A stretch of 51,491 bases of DNA from WHSW01 sp963828755 (GCA_963828755.1 CAWHFY010000006.1:1-51491), one strand, 5' to 3'. Shown: positions 36,427 to 48,400, counted from the first letter of the stretch. Numbers and translations: made by a program. Notes: a model not told the origin generated them from the letters alone.

Positions 36427-39400
36427 TCAGGTCGACGCGACCGCGTTCCCTAGCACCGCCATCCAACACACCACGCCGAGGTCGTCGGCGGTGATCTCCG
36501 CCGGAACAGGCAGCGGCTCGACCCGGCGCAGGCCGAAGGCCTCGACGACGGCGAGGATCTCGGTCGCGGCCTCGTCGCGGGTGATCTCGGCGTCGTCGAG
36601 GCGGGCCTGGACCTCCCGAGGGCGCGCCGGACGGCCGAGCTGCGCTCGACCGAGAGCGCGTCGGTGCCTCCTCGGCGCGCTCGCGGCTCGGCAGGGCGAC
36701 GCTGGGATCGCGCAGGAGGTCCAGCGCCCAGCGCTGGCGCGGCGCCGATCGGCTCTTGCTCGTCGCGCAGGTCGGCGCGCGCGTTGTGCTCGTCGACGAT
36801 GTCGGCGGCCGCCGCTGCCACGCCGCGTCGAGGTCGACGTCCCCGACGCGTCTGGGACCGGCTCACCGCCGGTCGGGTCGATCCGGCGCAGGATCTCGAG
36901 GTCGTTCGCGCTCGAGCTCGCCGGCCGCTCGAGCTCGACGTAGCGCCAGTACCGGTGGCCGTCGCTCGCGCCGGGCATCGGCGGTGTCCGCGTCGCGAAG
37001 AAGACTCCCGGCGCGCCGCGCGAGCGGCCCGCCGCGGTCTGGCGGAAGCAGGCGCCGACCCCCCACGGCAGGCTCCGGATCCGCGCGAGCCTCGCCCTCG
37101 CGCGATCGCCCGGTCGATCAGGCGGCGAAGCTCCTCGCCGATGAAGGCGCCGGATTCCTGCTCGGCCTCGTCGAGCAGCTCGTCGTCCCCGGCCGCGAGA
37201 CGCTCGGCGAAGTTCGCGCAGCTCCGCCTCGATGCCCCTCGATCACCTCCGACTCCATCCCGTAGACGCCGCGGCGGCCTTGATCTTGGCCTGGATCGTC
37301 GCCTCGAGCCCGAGCAGGCGCTCGAGCTCGCCCGGCTTCGGGCAGCATCGTCGTCAGGTAGACCTCGTCGTGGGGACTGCGGCAGGCGGATCACGCGCCC
37401 GTTGCGCTGGACGACCCGCTGCGGGTTCCACGGCATGTCGTAGGAGATGACCGCTTGGGCCTGCTGGAGGTTCTGGCCCTCGGAGAGGACGTCGGTCGAG
37501 AGCAGCAGGTCGACCTCGCCGTCGGGCGGCTCGTAGTCCGGGTGGACGACGGTGTCAGGGGCAAAGCGGCCGAGCGCCGCGGTGCGCTCGTCGGGCGTGG
37601 TCTCGCCGCCGATCACGACGACCCGCTCGCGCCCGCCGACCAGCTCCGGCAGGTTCTCGTCGAGGTAGCGGACCGTCGCGCCGAAGGTCGCGAAGACCGC
37701 GATCTTCCGGGCGGGGGAGTTCTCGAGCAGCTCCAGCAGCAGCTCGAGCTTCGGGTCGTGGCTCGACGCCCAGCTCGGCCAGCTTGGCGTGCAGATGACG
37801 CCAGCCGGTCGCGGTCGGCGGCCACCGCGTCGCCGAAGCTCGGGATCGAAGTCCTCGCCGAGGGCGACCCTCCACCGTCTCCAGCCTCTCCTCCAGCCAC
37901 TCCGCGAGGCCGGCCGTCGCCGACCTCCTCTGCCGCCGCTTCGCGCAGCTCTTCCCCGGCCAGGACTTCCCCCTCCTCCCAGGCGGCGAGGAACAGCTCG
38001 TGCGCACGGATCATCCGCTCGACGGTCTCCAGGCAGGCGCGCCAGCAGGACTCGAACCGCTTCAGCAGGCCCGACTTCAGCAGGCCCGCGAGCTGCGCCT
38101 CGGCGGTCTCTTCGTCCTCGGCTGAGTTCGAAGGCGCTCGGGCGGTAGCGCGCCATCGTCAGCTCGTCGATCTCCTCGGCGATCGCCTCGAAGAGCCCGG
38201 GATGGGCCGCGTCGAGGTCGTAGCGGTGGGTGTGCAGGATCGGCTTCGGGAACGGACCGGGGTCCCGTCGGGAAAGGTCGCCCCCTCGTAGGAGCGCTCG
38301 ATGAACGCCCGGTCGCGGCGCACGCTGACCGCGTCGGCGAGCGGGAAGAGCACGTCGGGGTCGAGGTTCTCCGGGTCGCGTCTCGTTCGCGCCGGCGGCG
38401 AGGAACAGCTCGCGGACCGAGTCGATCCCGATCGCGCTGAACGCCCGGTCGTGGCGGGCGAACAGCATCACCAGGTTGTAGAGGTCCCAGAGCCCGTTGT
38501 TGATCGGCGTCGCCGTGAGCAGGACCAGTTCCTTGCGGGATCCCGCCGAGCAGCCGCTCCATCGCCCGGTACCAGGTCGTGTCCTCGTTGCGCAGCGCGT
38601 GCGCCTCGTCGACGAGGACGAGGCGGTAGGCGTCCTTGCCGATGTCGAGCACGCGGCGGGGATTCGAGCGCCTCGGGGACGAGCTGCTCGTCGCTCGGCG
38701 AGCTCGTTGAAGGAGATCACCTGGGCGGACAGCTTCGCCTTGCGCGATCCGCTCTTCCCAGCTCTTCTTCAGCTGCGCCGGAGTGACCACGAGCGCGTAG
38801 ACGCCGTCCTCCTCGGTGCGCTCCTCGATGAAGGCGAGGCCGATCTCGGTCTTGCCGGTGCCGACGCCGTCGGCGTAGATCGACGCCGTCGTGGCGCCGA
38901 GCGATCACCCGCGCTCGCTCGTAGCCGTCGCGCTGGAACGGCGCCAGCTCGAGGCCGGTGGGACGGGTGGCGCGCTGGGGCTCGTCGGGCTCGGGCGCGT
39001 GCAGCTCGAGCAGCGCGCGCAGGTAGACGTCGCGGGGGTCGACCAGGCCGGGGTCGGGGAAGAGCAGCCGCGCAGAGCTCGTCGTCGATAGTCGACCCGC
39101 CTGGTCCCAGAGGCCCGTCGAACCACTCGAGCGCCTGCCGCGCCACGTTCGGCTGGTAGTGGGCGAGGCCGAGCTCGAGGTTGCGGTTGAGGCCCGCGCC
39201 GGTCAGGTTGGCCGAGGTGACCAGCGCGACCCGGGCGTCGTCGACGTCGCCGAACAGGTAGGCCTTGCCGTGCAGGAACTGCTGCGTGAACCGCCGCACC
39301 TGAGACGTCGGCCGGATCGAAGCCACGTCTCGACTCGCCGCAGCCTCTCGGCCGCGCGCGAGGGCGGGAAGCGGGAGAAGTCGCGCTCGTCGCGCAGGGC

Positions 39401-39654
39401 CTCGAGCTGGAGCGCGGAAGCGGTCGATCGGCGGCGGGGCGGCGCCGAGCCCGGGCTCGGGGGCGGCGCCGATCAGCAGGCGCACCGGGCGCTCGTCGAG
39501 CAACTCGCGCCAGCTGGTGGAGACCGCCGAGGTTGACGTAGCCGGTCGCGATCGCGAGGGGGTGCTTGGCGTCGACGTCTCCGACCAGGTAGGCGAGCGC
39601 GGCGCCGTGGCGGCGCTCGTCGTCGAGGTTGTCGAGCAGCTCGGGCCGACTCAC
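36427..39654 (-). CDS. Phospholipase-D/SNF2-type helicase fusion (frameshifted)
   Basis: A protein of about 1076 residues. From GTG 39654 (VSRPELLDNLDDERRHG) it begins with a PLD-like nuclease domain: LAIATGYVNLGGLHQLA, HGKAYLFGD near residue 126 (HxK) and TSANLTGAGL. An SNF2/DEAD-type helicase follows: Walker A-like DGVGTGKTEIG, VVTPAQLKKSWEERI, DEAH-box VLVDEAHALRNED, LLTATPINNGLWDLYNL, and C-terminal motifs VDLLLSTDVLSEGQNLQQA with WNPQRVVQRNGRVIR. At least eight frame changes break it. The start overlaps the predicted end of the methylase gene in GTGA, so the pair is coupled. Related PLD-helicases occur in DISARM-like and other restriction systems. Confidence 0.85.
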
Positions 39655-42600
39655 GTCGCCGAGCTCCGCGAAGCGCTCGCGCACGGCCTCGCGGTAGGCC
39701 TCCGGCACCGCGTCGCCGGTGAAGTCGGCGAAGACGATCTCGAGCTCCTCGGTGGTCAGCCCCCAGGCGCGGGCCACCCGGGCGTCGATCTCGGCCCGCA
39801 GCCCCGCCCGCTCTTCCTCCTCCAGGGGTCCCCATTCCACCCCGGTGGCCTCGGCGAACTCGGCGAAGCGCTCGTCGGGGCAGGAGAGGCGAGCGGCGGT
39901 CGCCGCCAGGGCGGCGACGTCCTCCTCGTCGAGGGCCGGAAGGCGCAGCCCCTCGAGGATGAAGAAGTTGAGGTGGCTCTCGACGAAGCGACGCGCCTGC
40001 CAGTCGAAGGCGAGGCTGTTCATCAGCGCCAGGCACGCCGCCTCGGCCGCGGGTCCTCCTCGACGAAGACGAGGTAGGGCGCGGAGTTGACGAGGAAGTG
40101 CTCCGGCGGGACCAGACAGGCGAGCACGGTGCGTGAGTTGTCGCGGCTGCGTGACGTCGCGGAAGGCCACGCGAGCCGCGCCCGACCGTCCGCTCGACCG
40201 CGTGCCGCCGCGCTGCTGAGCGGCACCTTCGCCGCGAGCATCGATCCGCGCCCGGGCCGTGGCTTGCGCGCCTTCGCAAGCGCGGCTTCGTCGCGGCGGG
40301 CAGCACCGCTCGTCCGCGCCGTGCGGGTCGAACTGGTCGAAGCTCCGCCCTTCCAGAGAGGCCATCCCTCGCTCGGCGTCGCTCCCAGAGGCCGCGTCGT
40401 TCGTCTCGTGGAACTCCGCGACCGGGAAGCACTGCCAGCGTCCGCCGCCCGAGCGGAAACGGGCCGGCCGCGCCGCAGCTTCGCCAGCAGGTCGGCCTCC
40501 GCCTGGTCGGGGAGCAGCGGAACCTCGAGGTCGCGGCCCGAGCGCTCGCGTCGCAGGGTGAGGCCGGGCGACTGCGATCTGGCGCGCGAACTCGGCCGCC
40601 GACGCCGCCACTCCGGCGACCTCGAAGGCGTCTCGGCGTCGGCGCCGACGCTCGTTCGGCGACGAGCAGCGCGACGGTGTACGCGGCTCCGTATCGAACG
40701 CCCAGCGGCGCATGTTGAGGAGGAAGTCGATCCGCTTCGGAGCGGCGCTTCGCTCGAACAGCCATCGGCGGAAACTCGGCGGACCCTTGGCGAGGAAGAC
40801 GGTGCGGGGAAGCACCACCCCGAGGCGCCCTCCGTTCGCGCAGCGAGCTCGCCGGTAGCGCTGGCAGAAGAACTTGTAGACGTCGGGATCTCCCGGCGCC
40901 GCCGCTGTAGCCCGCGTCGGGGCCGAGGTAGCCGCGCAGCGCGGCCAGCCGTTCGCTGCTCGCTCGCCAGCCGCTCGCGCGAGCTCGGGCCGTTCGCCGA
41001 GCAGCTCCGCGACCGCGGTCGCGTCGCGGCCGCCTCGGGCAGGCCTCGCAGCCCGGGCCGGTAGCGCGCGTAGAAGGCGAGCTCCTCGATCGTCACCTCC
41101 TCCCACGGCGGGTTGCCGACGACCACGTCGAAGCCGGGGTCCTCGCGGGCGAAGACCTCGGGGAAGGCGAGCGGCCAGTGCAGCGCCCGCTGCTCGGCGA
41201 CCAGCGCGCTCCGCTTCTCGGCGAGCATGCTGGGCGTGCGCCCGTCGAGGATCTCCGCGCCGCGCTAAGCTCGGCCTCGCTCGCGGGCGCCGCGTCAGCC
41301 CGAGCGGCTCGGCGGTCCAGAGGTCGAGGAGCCGCTGCGCTCCCGCGACGTCCTGCGTGCAGCTCCTGCTCGACCGCGCGGCTGGCGTCGACCTCGTCCG
41401 GAGTGCGGTCGTCGATCTCGCGCAGCTCGCCGCCGCCTTGCCGGCGCCGGCGATCTCGGCTCGCAGGCTGCGTCTCCGAAGAGACGACCTGGTCCTGCGC
41501 TCGCCGGGCGGCTGATCGCCTCGGGCGGGCGACGCCGATCAGCGAGTTGCCGACGCGGACGTTGTGGTCGAGGTAGGCGAGCGAGAGGCCCGGGAACGAA
41601 GGCGCCCAGCCAGAGCGAGACCTTGGCGATCTCGGCGCCCATCGGCGAGAGGTCGACGCCGTAGACGCAGCGCTTCAGGACCAGCCGCTTCAGCAGCGCC
41701 GTGTCCTCGATCCCGAGCGCCGAAGGTGCCGCCGCCGGCGGCGCGCAGCTCGTCGAGCTCGCTCGCGCACCGCCGGCAGCGGCGAGCTCGCCGAGCAGCG
41801 CGGCGATCTGGTCGGCGAGCTCGTCGACGACCTCGACGAGGAAGTGGGCGCTGCCGCACGCCGGGTCGAGCACGTGGAAGTCGAACAGCTTCGCGCGCCG
41901 CCTCGGCGGGTCGTCCTCGGCCAGCTCGCGCACCTTCTCGAGGTGGCGCTCGAAGGCCGGCCGCACCGCGCGGCGGACGAGGTGGCGGACGAGCTCGGTG
42001 CGGGTGTAGTAGACGCCGCCGCCCTTGCGCCCGCCCTCGTTGGTGAGCCAGAAGCAGCTCACCGGCGCGCGACGTCGGCGGCTCGTCCGTCGTCGGCGGC
42101 GACGTAGCGGTCCGGCGCTGCGGTCGTAGCCGTAGTCGCGGTCGGCGACCGACGAGGCGCAGCGACAGCAGGCCCTCGTAGATGTGGCCGAGGTGGCCGA
42201 TCTCGAGGCCGGAGAAGTCGACGCCCGTCCTCGCGGTCGTCCTCGGGTCGCGCGCGAGCGCGACGAGCGCCGGGCCGAGCGCGGCGTCGGGGATCGACGC
42301 GCCTCGAGGGTCGCCGCGCCGTCGAAGCCGTCGGCGGCGAACAGGTCGCCGTTGTAGGCGGGCACGCCCCAGGCGCGTCTGCCCGATGCGCATCGCCTCG
42401 ACGAGCGCCGCGATGTCGTCCCAGAGCGACGTCGAGCGCGGAGTCGGCGCCGTCGCGCTCCTCGGCGGCCCGCTCGACGATGCGGGTCAGGCTGCGCTGC
42501 GCGTAGGTCGCGGTTCGCCATCGGCAGGTACCCGGCGCTCTCGGCGTAGAGCAGGAAGAGCGCGCGGAAGACGAACGTCAGCGCCGCGGCCTCGAGCTCG

Positions 42601-43602
42601 CGCTGACCGCGTCGTCGGCGAGGTCGCGGCCGTTCGCCGCGCGCCCAGCGACCGAGCTCGAGGCCGAGGACCGGCAGCACGTCCTCGCGCAGCGCCGGGT
42701 CGAGGCGCTGGCGCAGCTCCGCGCCGTAGTCGCGCGCCTCGGCCAGGAGCTCGTCGAACCCGCCTTCGGCGAGGTACGCCGGTGAGAGCAGCCCGAGCAG
42801 CGGCCGCATCTCGGCTCGAGCGGGGCGGCGTCGAGTTCGAGGTAAGCGGTCGCCTGGCCGGCCTGGTCCCCGCCGGCCGAGCAGCCGCATCCGCGAGCCG
42901 GCCGCGAGCAGCCCGTAGGCGGCGTCGTGGCGGTCGCAGGCGGCGAGCAGCGCGCCCTCTGGCAGACGGTCCTGCTCGTCGAGCCGGGCGAACTCGGCCG
43001 CCGAGCGCTTCGGGTGGATCACGATCACCGGCTTTCCGCCCGCGCTGGCCACCCAGCCGCGATCCTTCTGACGCTCGAGCTTGTAGCCAAGCTCGGCGAG
43101 TACATCGCGCCATTCCGACTTGCCGGGTGGCGGCGCCAACTCGGCGAGCTTCGTCCAGCGGTCCTGCTGAGGGAGTCGCCTGGCGAGGAGGTGCTCTGTG
43201 CCGATCCCGCGCACGGAAACCCCGGCGATTCGCTCCGAATCGAGACGCTCGATCTCCTGCGCGACGTGGCGGACGGCCTCCAGGTTGCCCATCTGCGCCG
43301 TGCGCTCGGCAAGGTCGCGCAAGCTCTCGGCACGCACGGTCCGCACCGGGCCGTCGCCCTGCGGGCCTGACCTTCAACCGACCGCCGCCGTCGGGGTCGT
43401 AGCGATGACCAACAGCGGCGTCGGTCCCGCCCTTGCTGCGCCGCTTCCACTGCGCCCTCATCGCCTTCTCGGCGTCGTCGCCGACTTGGGCGTACTCGAC
43501 CCCGCTCAGCAGTCGGCTTTGTACGACGCCGTTGCCCTTGGCCCCGGAGTCCCGCGAGGCGTCGATCGAGCTCAGGTGCTGGAAGAGCTCTTCAGAGTTC
43601 AC
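39651..43602 (-). CDS. Eco57I-class adenine-N6 DNA methylase (frameshifted)
   Basis: A protein of about 1317 residues. From GTG 43602 (MNSEELFQHLSSIDASRDSG) a long N-terminal region has RYDPDGGG and WVASAGGKPVIVIHPKRSA. The methylase has the SAM motif LDPACGSAHFLVEVVDELAD near residue 581, VYGVDLSPMGAEIAKVSLWL, and catalytic VVVGNPPWEEVTIEELAFYA near 829 (NPPW). The C-terminal part (LRLPALDEEDVAALAA, GVEWGPLEEEERAGLRAEID) is a target-recognition or structural region. The size fits large R-M methylases of the Eco57I class. Many frame changes occur. It lies 148 bp downstream of the DUF429-nuclease gene and overlaps the helicase start. It should methylate host DNA, but the target is unknown. Confidence 0.85.
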
Positions 43603-43649
43603 GGGCGCAGGCAGGCGGATTTCACGAAGGGCCGAGGCTATCCGAGGCC

Positions 43650-43665
43650 GCGGCGTTAGCGCCGC
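43650..43665. repeat. Hairpin in intercistronic region
   Basis: GCGGCG and CGCCGC are perfect arms around TTAG. With the next repeat it makes the 148-bp space between the DUF429 gene stop and the methylase start strongly structured. Confidence 0.4.
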
Positions 43666-43673
43666 AAAGCCCA

Positions 43674-43721
43674 GTGGGGTCCGTGCAGGCATCGACGGGT
43701 TCAAGCCCGGCGCGACCCCAC
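43674..43721. repeat. Inverted repeat between DUF429-nuclease and methylase genes
   Basis: GTGGGGTC at 43674-43681 pairs with GACCCCAC at 43714-43721. Inside lies CGGGTTCAAGCCCG, itself partly self-complementary. On the transcribed (minus) strand it would form an RNA stem between the two genes, possibly an attenuator or processing site. It is not a complete tRNA. Confidence 0.45.
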
Positions 43722-43749
43722 GCGCCCCCAGCGACTGCTTGCGCGGTCG

Positions 43750-45330
43750 TTACTGGGCCGCGACGCTGAACTCGTAGCGACGCTGCAGCGCCTGGCCGTG
43801 CTTGCGCAGCCATGCGGGCGCAGGCGGCGCGGTCCACTCATTCCGGAGCTCTGAATGTGAGATCGAGACGAAGCTGATCCGCGGGTCCGCAACGCGATTG
43901 GCGAACTCCTGAACTTCCGCCCGATGGATCAGACACGGCGCCAGCTTTTCGGCGTCCGACGGCTCCCAGTACAGGTAGGCGAGCGTGATCGGGCGCCGCC
44001 CGTACGTACGGCGTAATCCCAGGCAGTGCTTGACCAGCTGGGCAGCCTTCAGGTATCGATAACGCTCCGGATCGTCGACGAGTCGGTGGTATTCGTCACG
44101 CCAACTGCGATGCAAGTCTGAAACGGCGTCTGCGTATTCATCGCGGAATTCGGCCCGCTGCTTGCCGAAGTACTCGGTGAACTTCGACTCGACAGCGAGG
44201 ATCTCGGTTCCCTCGACGAGGAAGTCGAGGGTTGGCGGGACGCGCGAGATGCCGGTCGGACATTCAGCCTCAAGCGAGCGATCTCCGTCGAAGGCCCGGC
44301 CCAAGAGCGTCACCCGGTCGGACCGGTTCAGGAAGGGCCCGAAGGTGTTCGCCGCGAGGGCGGCGGAGGAGTGCGGTGCGAAGAACTTTGCAGGGACGCC
44401 GCGTCGTCGCGGCTTCAGCTCCGATCCGCCCTTGTGCTCGAGGTCCGCGCGGACCGCACCGGCGACCTTGGCCGGAAAGCTCGGGAGCAGCGCGTCCTCG
44501 AACCGAGCGGCATATCCGCCCTTCAGCTTGCCTCCGGCACGCTTGAACGCCTCGGCGGCGGCCGCATTTGGCTTGATCGCCCGCTGCCGCGAGCCAGCGA
44601 GCAGAGGCAGACTGCCGCGAAGCGGAAGGTGGATCCAGCCCTCGACCCGCGCAAGCTCCTCGAGCCACTTGGGTGGCGGAGTGCACAGACCGATCGAGGC
44701 CGCCCGGGCGACCAGGGCGGCGATCAATGCATCCAATCCGTCGTGGGTTGCGAGGCACGCTTCGCGGCTCTTCGCGGGAAGCGAGAGCGCGGGAAGCTGC
44801 TTCGTGACCGCCGAGAGGATGGCCTTCCGCGCGCCCCGGTCGGCGGTCTTGTAGCCGCTCGCCGAGATTCCCCAACGTACGAGCGCACCGGCTGGGTAGA
44901 CCTCGACAAACCGCTTCCGCCCCGTGCGGTCGATGTTCGCTTTGGACCAGCCATCGAGCAGCTGGGCGCAGCGCATCGCGGTCACGCCCAGGCGATCCGT
45001 CGAAACGCTGAGCGGCGGCCGGGTCTGAGCGACGATCCGGTCGGTCGCCCGATAACGCAATGTCGCACGGAAGGCATTCGACTCGCCCTGCGGGTCCGCC
45101 GGCCACGCGTTCGACGAACTGTACGCCGAGATCGCGTCGACGAACGCAGCCGGCCAGCCAAACGGTGCGTCGATCCCGACCTTCGTGCAACCGCTACCGA
45201 GCTCGCGGAGACGTCGGTCGTCGCATCCCCCTTCGATCGTGGCCGTCAGTCCGCACTCATCATCCTCGAGGATGCAGGCGAACGTGCCCTTCGCCGCAGC
45301 CGATAGGTCGATTCCGAGAGCCCGGCTCAC
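43750..45330 (-). CDS. DUF429 RNase H-like domain fused to PGN_0703-like nuclease
   Basis: An intact 526-residue protein in the middle of strongly frame-broken neighbours. Residues 1 to about 245 are DUF429-like: ALGIDLSAAAKGTFACILED (RNase H-like first strand with Asp), CTKVGIDAPFGWPAAFVDAI, RFVEVYPAGALVRWG and HDGLDALIAALVARA. The C-terminal half resembles the PGN_0703 family: SSAALAANTFGPFLNRSDRV, then PPTLDFLVEGTEILAVESKF with Asp and the E-x-K pair (Glu near 381, Lys near 383) of a PD-(D/E)XK nuclease, and ending PRISFVSISHSELRNEW. Its codon use looks less GC-extreme than its neighbours (an impression, not computed). It is in line with the methylase gene, so an effector nuclease role in the same system is likely but inferred. 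Confidence 0.85.
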   Translation of the reverse strand: MSRALGIDLSAAAKGTFACILEDDECGLTATIEGGCDDRRLRELGSGCTKVGIDAPFGWPAAFVDAISAYSSSNAWPADPQGESNAFRATLRYRATDRIVAQTRPPLSVSTDRLGVTAMRCAQLLDGWSKANIDRTGRKRFVEVYPAGALVRWGISASGYKTADRGARKAILSAVTKQLPALSLPAKSREACLATHDGLDALIAALVARAASIGLCTPPPKWLEELARVEGWIHLPLRGSLPLLAGSRQRAIKPNAAAAEAFKRAGGKLKGGYAARFEDALLPSFPAKVAGAVRADLEHKGGSELKPRRRGVPAKFFAPHSSAALAANTFGPFLNRSDRVTLLGRAFDGDRSLEAECPTGISRVPPTLDFLVEGTEILAVESKFTEYFGKQRAEFRDEYADAVSDLHRSWRDEYHRLVDDPERYRYLKAAQLVKHCLGLRRTYGRRPITLAYLYWEPSDAEKLAPCLIHRAEVQEFANRVADPRISFVSISHSELRNEWTAPPAPAWLRKHGQALQRRYEFSVAAQ

Positions 45331-45440
45331 GAGGCGCGGTCAGGCGAGGGGCATCGCCAGCGGACGTTCATGTCGAGCGATAGACCAAGCAGTAACAGTC
45401 GTAAATCAGTGGGCGCGACGAAGCCGCGCACACGCGCAGC

Positions 45441-48400
45441 CTACTCAACGGCGCCGGCCACGACCGGCGCGGGAGCGGCGACCGGCTGCGCCAGCTCGAC
45501 GAACCGGCAGACGCCGTCGACGAGCTCCATCGCGTCGCAGGCTCGGGCAGTCGGCGTCGAGCAGCCGCGGGCTGTGGACGAGCACGGCGAGGCACTGCGC
45601 GCGCGAGACCGCGACGTTGAGGCGGTTGGCGTCGAAGAGGAAGTCGAGGCCGCGCGGGACGTCCTCGCCGGACGAGCAGGTCATCGCGTAGAAGACGACC
45701 GGCGCCTGCTGGCCCTGGAAGCGGTCGACGGTGCCGACGCGGACGCCGTCGGGCACGCGCTCGCGGATGCAGCGGACCGCGAGGTTGTACGGCGCGACGA
45801 CGAGGATGTCGTCGCGCCGCGAGCGCGCGCGTCGCGCCCTCGTCGTCGGTGACGGTCGCGCCGGCGAGCAGGTCGCGGCAGGCCGCGGCGATCGCCTCGG
45901 CCTCCTCCGGGCTGGCCTGGCTGCGGCCCTCGTGCTCGACCGCGAGCGCGCGCAGGCCGGCGCCGGTGAGCGCGCCGGCCGCGCGTCGACGCGCGCGCTG
46001 CGCGCACGCGGCGCGCGAGTGCAGGCGCGCGTCGTAGCTGCGCTCGGAGACGAACGCGCAGACGTCGGGGTGCATGCGCCAGGTCTCGGTGAGCAGCACG
46101 CCGCGCTCGGGCGGGATCGTCGCTCGCGCCGTCGAGCAGGTGCTCGAGCACCGAGGCGCCCGAGCCGCCCGGGTGGTCGGCCTGGGTGACCTGCGGCAGC
46201 TGCTGCGGGTCGCCGAGCAGCACGACGCTGCGCGGCGGCAGTCGCGACGGCGACGGCGTTGGCGAGCGAGAACTGGCCCGCCTCGTCGATGAAGAGGAGG
46301 TCGAACGCGCTCGCGGTGCTCGCTCGCGCGCGAACAGCCAGGCGGTGCCGGCGACGAGCTGGTGGTCGGCCGTCGACGTCCGTCGTTGTCGTCGGTCGCG
46401 TCGATCAGGCCGTGCGCGCTGTCGTAGCCCGCGCCCTTGTAGACGCCGTCGAACGTCGACGCCCTGTCGCGTGCGCGCACGCTCGACCTCGCGCAGCAGG
46501 TTCTGGATCGCGGCGTGGCTCTGGCGCGGTGATGCCCGACGCGCCGCCCGGCGGCGAGCGCGGCGACGATCATCCGCGCGCCGCGGAAGGTCTTGCCGGT
46601 GCCGGGCGGGCCCTGGACCGGCAGGACCGAGTCGGTCGAGGCCGAGCGTCGGCGCGACATCAGCGCGTCGATGTCCTCGCCGAGGCGCCGGACGTCGAGC
46701 CGCGGCGGCTCGCGGCGCAGGAGCGCGCGGGCGGCCGCGAAGCGGCCGTCGCCGGCGAGCACCGACTCGGCGAGCTCGATCGAGCGCCTCGCGCAGGACC
46801 GTCGACGTCGATCGGCGGCCCGGCCGACGAGCGCGACCGGCGCGGGCGGCGGCTTCGTCGTTGCCGCGGCGCAGGACGACGCGGTCGTCCTCGACCGCGA
46901 CGACGTGTGAGCTCTCGCCGGTCGTCGGGTCCTCGACGTCGCCGCGGTCGAGCCGGAACTCCTGCGGCGGGAAGCGTGAACGTGTAGTCGAGCGAGCGCT
47001 TGAACGGGATCGGCGGTCGACGCTGTGGTCGCGGCTCGAGGCCGGCCGAGCGCGTCGCGCTCGTCGATCGAGCTCGTCGAGCGGCTTGCCGCGCAGGTCG
47101 AAGTAGCGCCACCACGTCCGGCTTGCCCTCGCGCCGGTGGTAGAGCAGCAGGTGCGACGAGCAGCCGGCGCTCGGCCTCGTCGGCGTGTCGTCGTCGCCG
47201 TCCGCCGGCAGGCCGCCGTCAGCCGCTCGATCAGCGCCTCGACGTCGGGCAGCCACTCCGGCGGCCCGTGCTCCTCCTCGGGCTCGGGCTCGCGGAGGTC
47301 GTCGAAGTCGACGCCGAACTCGGCCTCGGCCTCGGGCCGCATCGTCGTCCAGCAGCCAGTCGCGCAGCGACAGCGTCGAGCGGCAGTCCTCCTCGTTGTA
47401 GGCGCGGATCGCCTCGAGCAGCGTCGTCGTCGCCGGTCTCGAGCCAGGTCTCGTAGGCGACGATCGAGCCGCCGCCCTCGCGGACGCGCTTCTCCAGGCG
47501 GACGAAGCCGTGGTGGCGCTCGAGCTTCTTGAGCGAGTAGCTCTCCTCGCCGACCTGCAGGCCCTGGCGGACGACGGCGTAGAGGTCGACGAGCACGCTC
47601 GCCGCGCAGCAGGTCGTCGACCTCGTCCTCGCGCGTGGCGTACTGCGATCGACGAGCGAGCGCAGCTTGGAGCGCTCGTGCGGCGCGTAGTGGAAGACGT
47701 GCATGCCCGGGTGCGCGCGCGCGCAGCTCGACGACGCGGTCGACGAAGCGCTCGAACGCGCGCCTTCTCGCGCGTCGCGCGTCGTGCGCCCAGACGCACT
47801 CGTAGCCGCCGTCGGCGGTCCACCAGCCCCAGAGGTACTCGATGCCGCCGTCGCCGACGTACGGGTCGCCCTCGAGGTCGAAGAAGACGTCGCCCGGGCT
47901 CGGCGTCGGGCAGCAGCGCGTAGCCCGCGGCGCGCGCCGGCTGCGAGGTGGCGGTGCGCCGGCTGGCCGCGTCGTCGCGCGAGTCGACCTGCAGGCGGCC
48001 TGGTGGTGCAGCAGCGTCGAAGCGCTCGGCGCCGAGCGGCCGCGCGTCGGCGTCTCCGGCGCCTCGGCGAGCGCGGCGACCGTGGCGAGCCCGAGCTCGA
48101 CGAGGCGCTCGCGCTGGTCGCGCCGCGCGCCGGCGACGAGGCTCAGGTGGTCGTCGGCGACGCGCCGCGCGCGGCACTCGTCGGCGAAGCGCGCAGATCG
48201 CGCAGTGCGCGACCGGCTCGGGATAGGTGTCGGCCGCGCGGCTCGCCGACGACCGCCTCGAGCTGCGCGGACGACGTGGCGGTGCAGCGCGGCGTAGCGG
48301 CGCAGGTCGATCGGCTCGGTCGAGCCGTCGCCGAGGATCACGTGCGCGAGCGCGGGCTCGAAGCCCTGGACCGCGGCGAGCAGCCGGTTGTAGAGGCGAG

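Noticed and set aside
43674..43721. Possible tRNA (GGGTTCAAGCCC resembles a T-arm)
   Set aside because: Stem pairing of a T-arm fails at two positions, and no D-arm or anticodon arm can be drawn. Kept only as an inverted repeat.
44371..45306. 311-residue open frame opposite the DUF429 fusion
   Set aside because: Antisense shadow of a well-supported gene without recognisable motifs.
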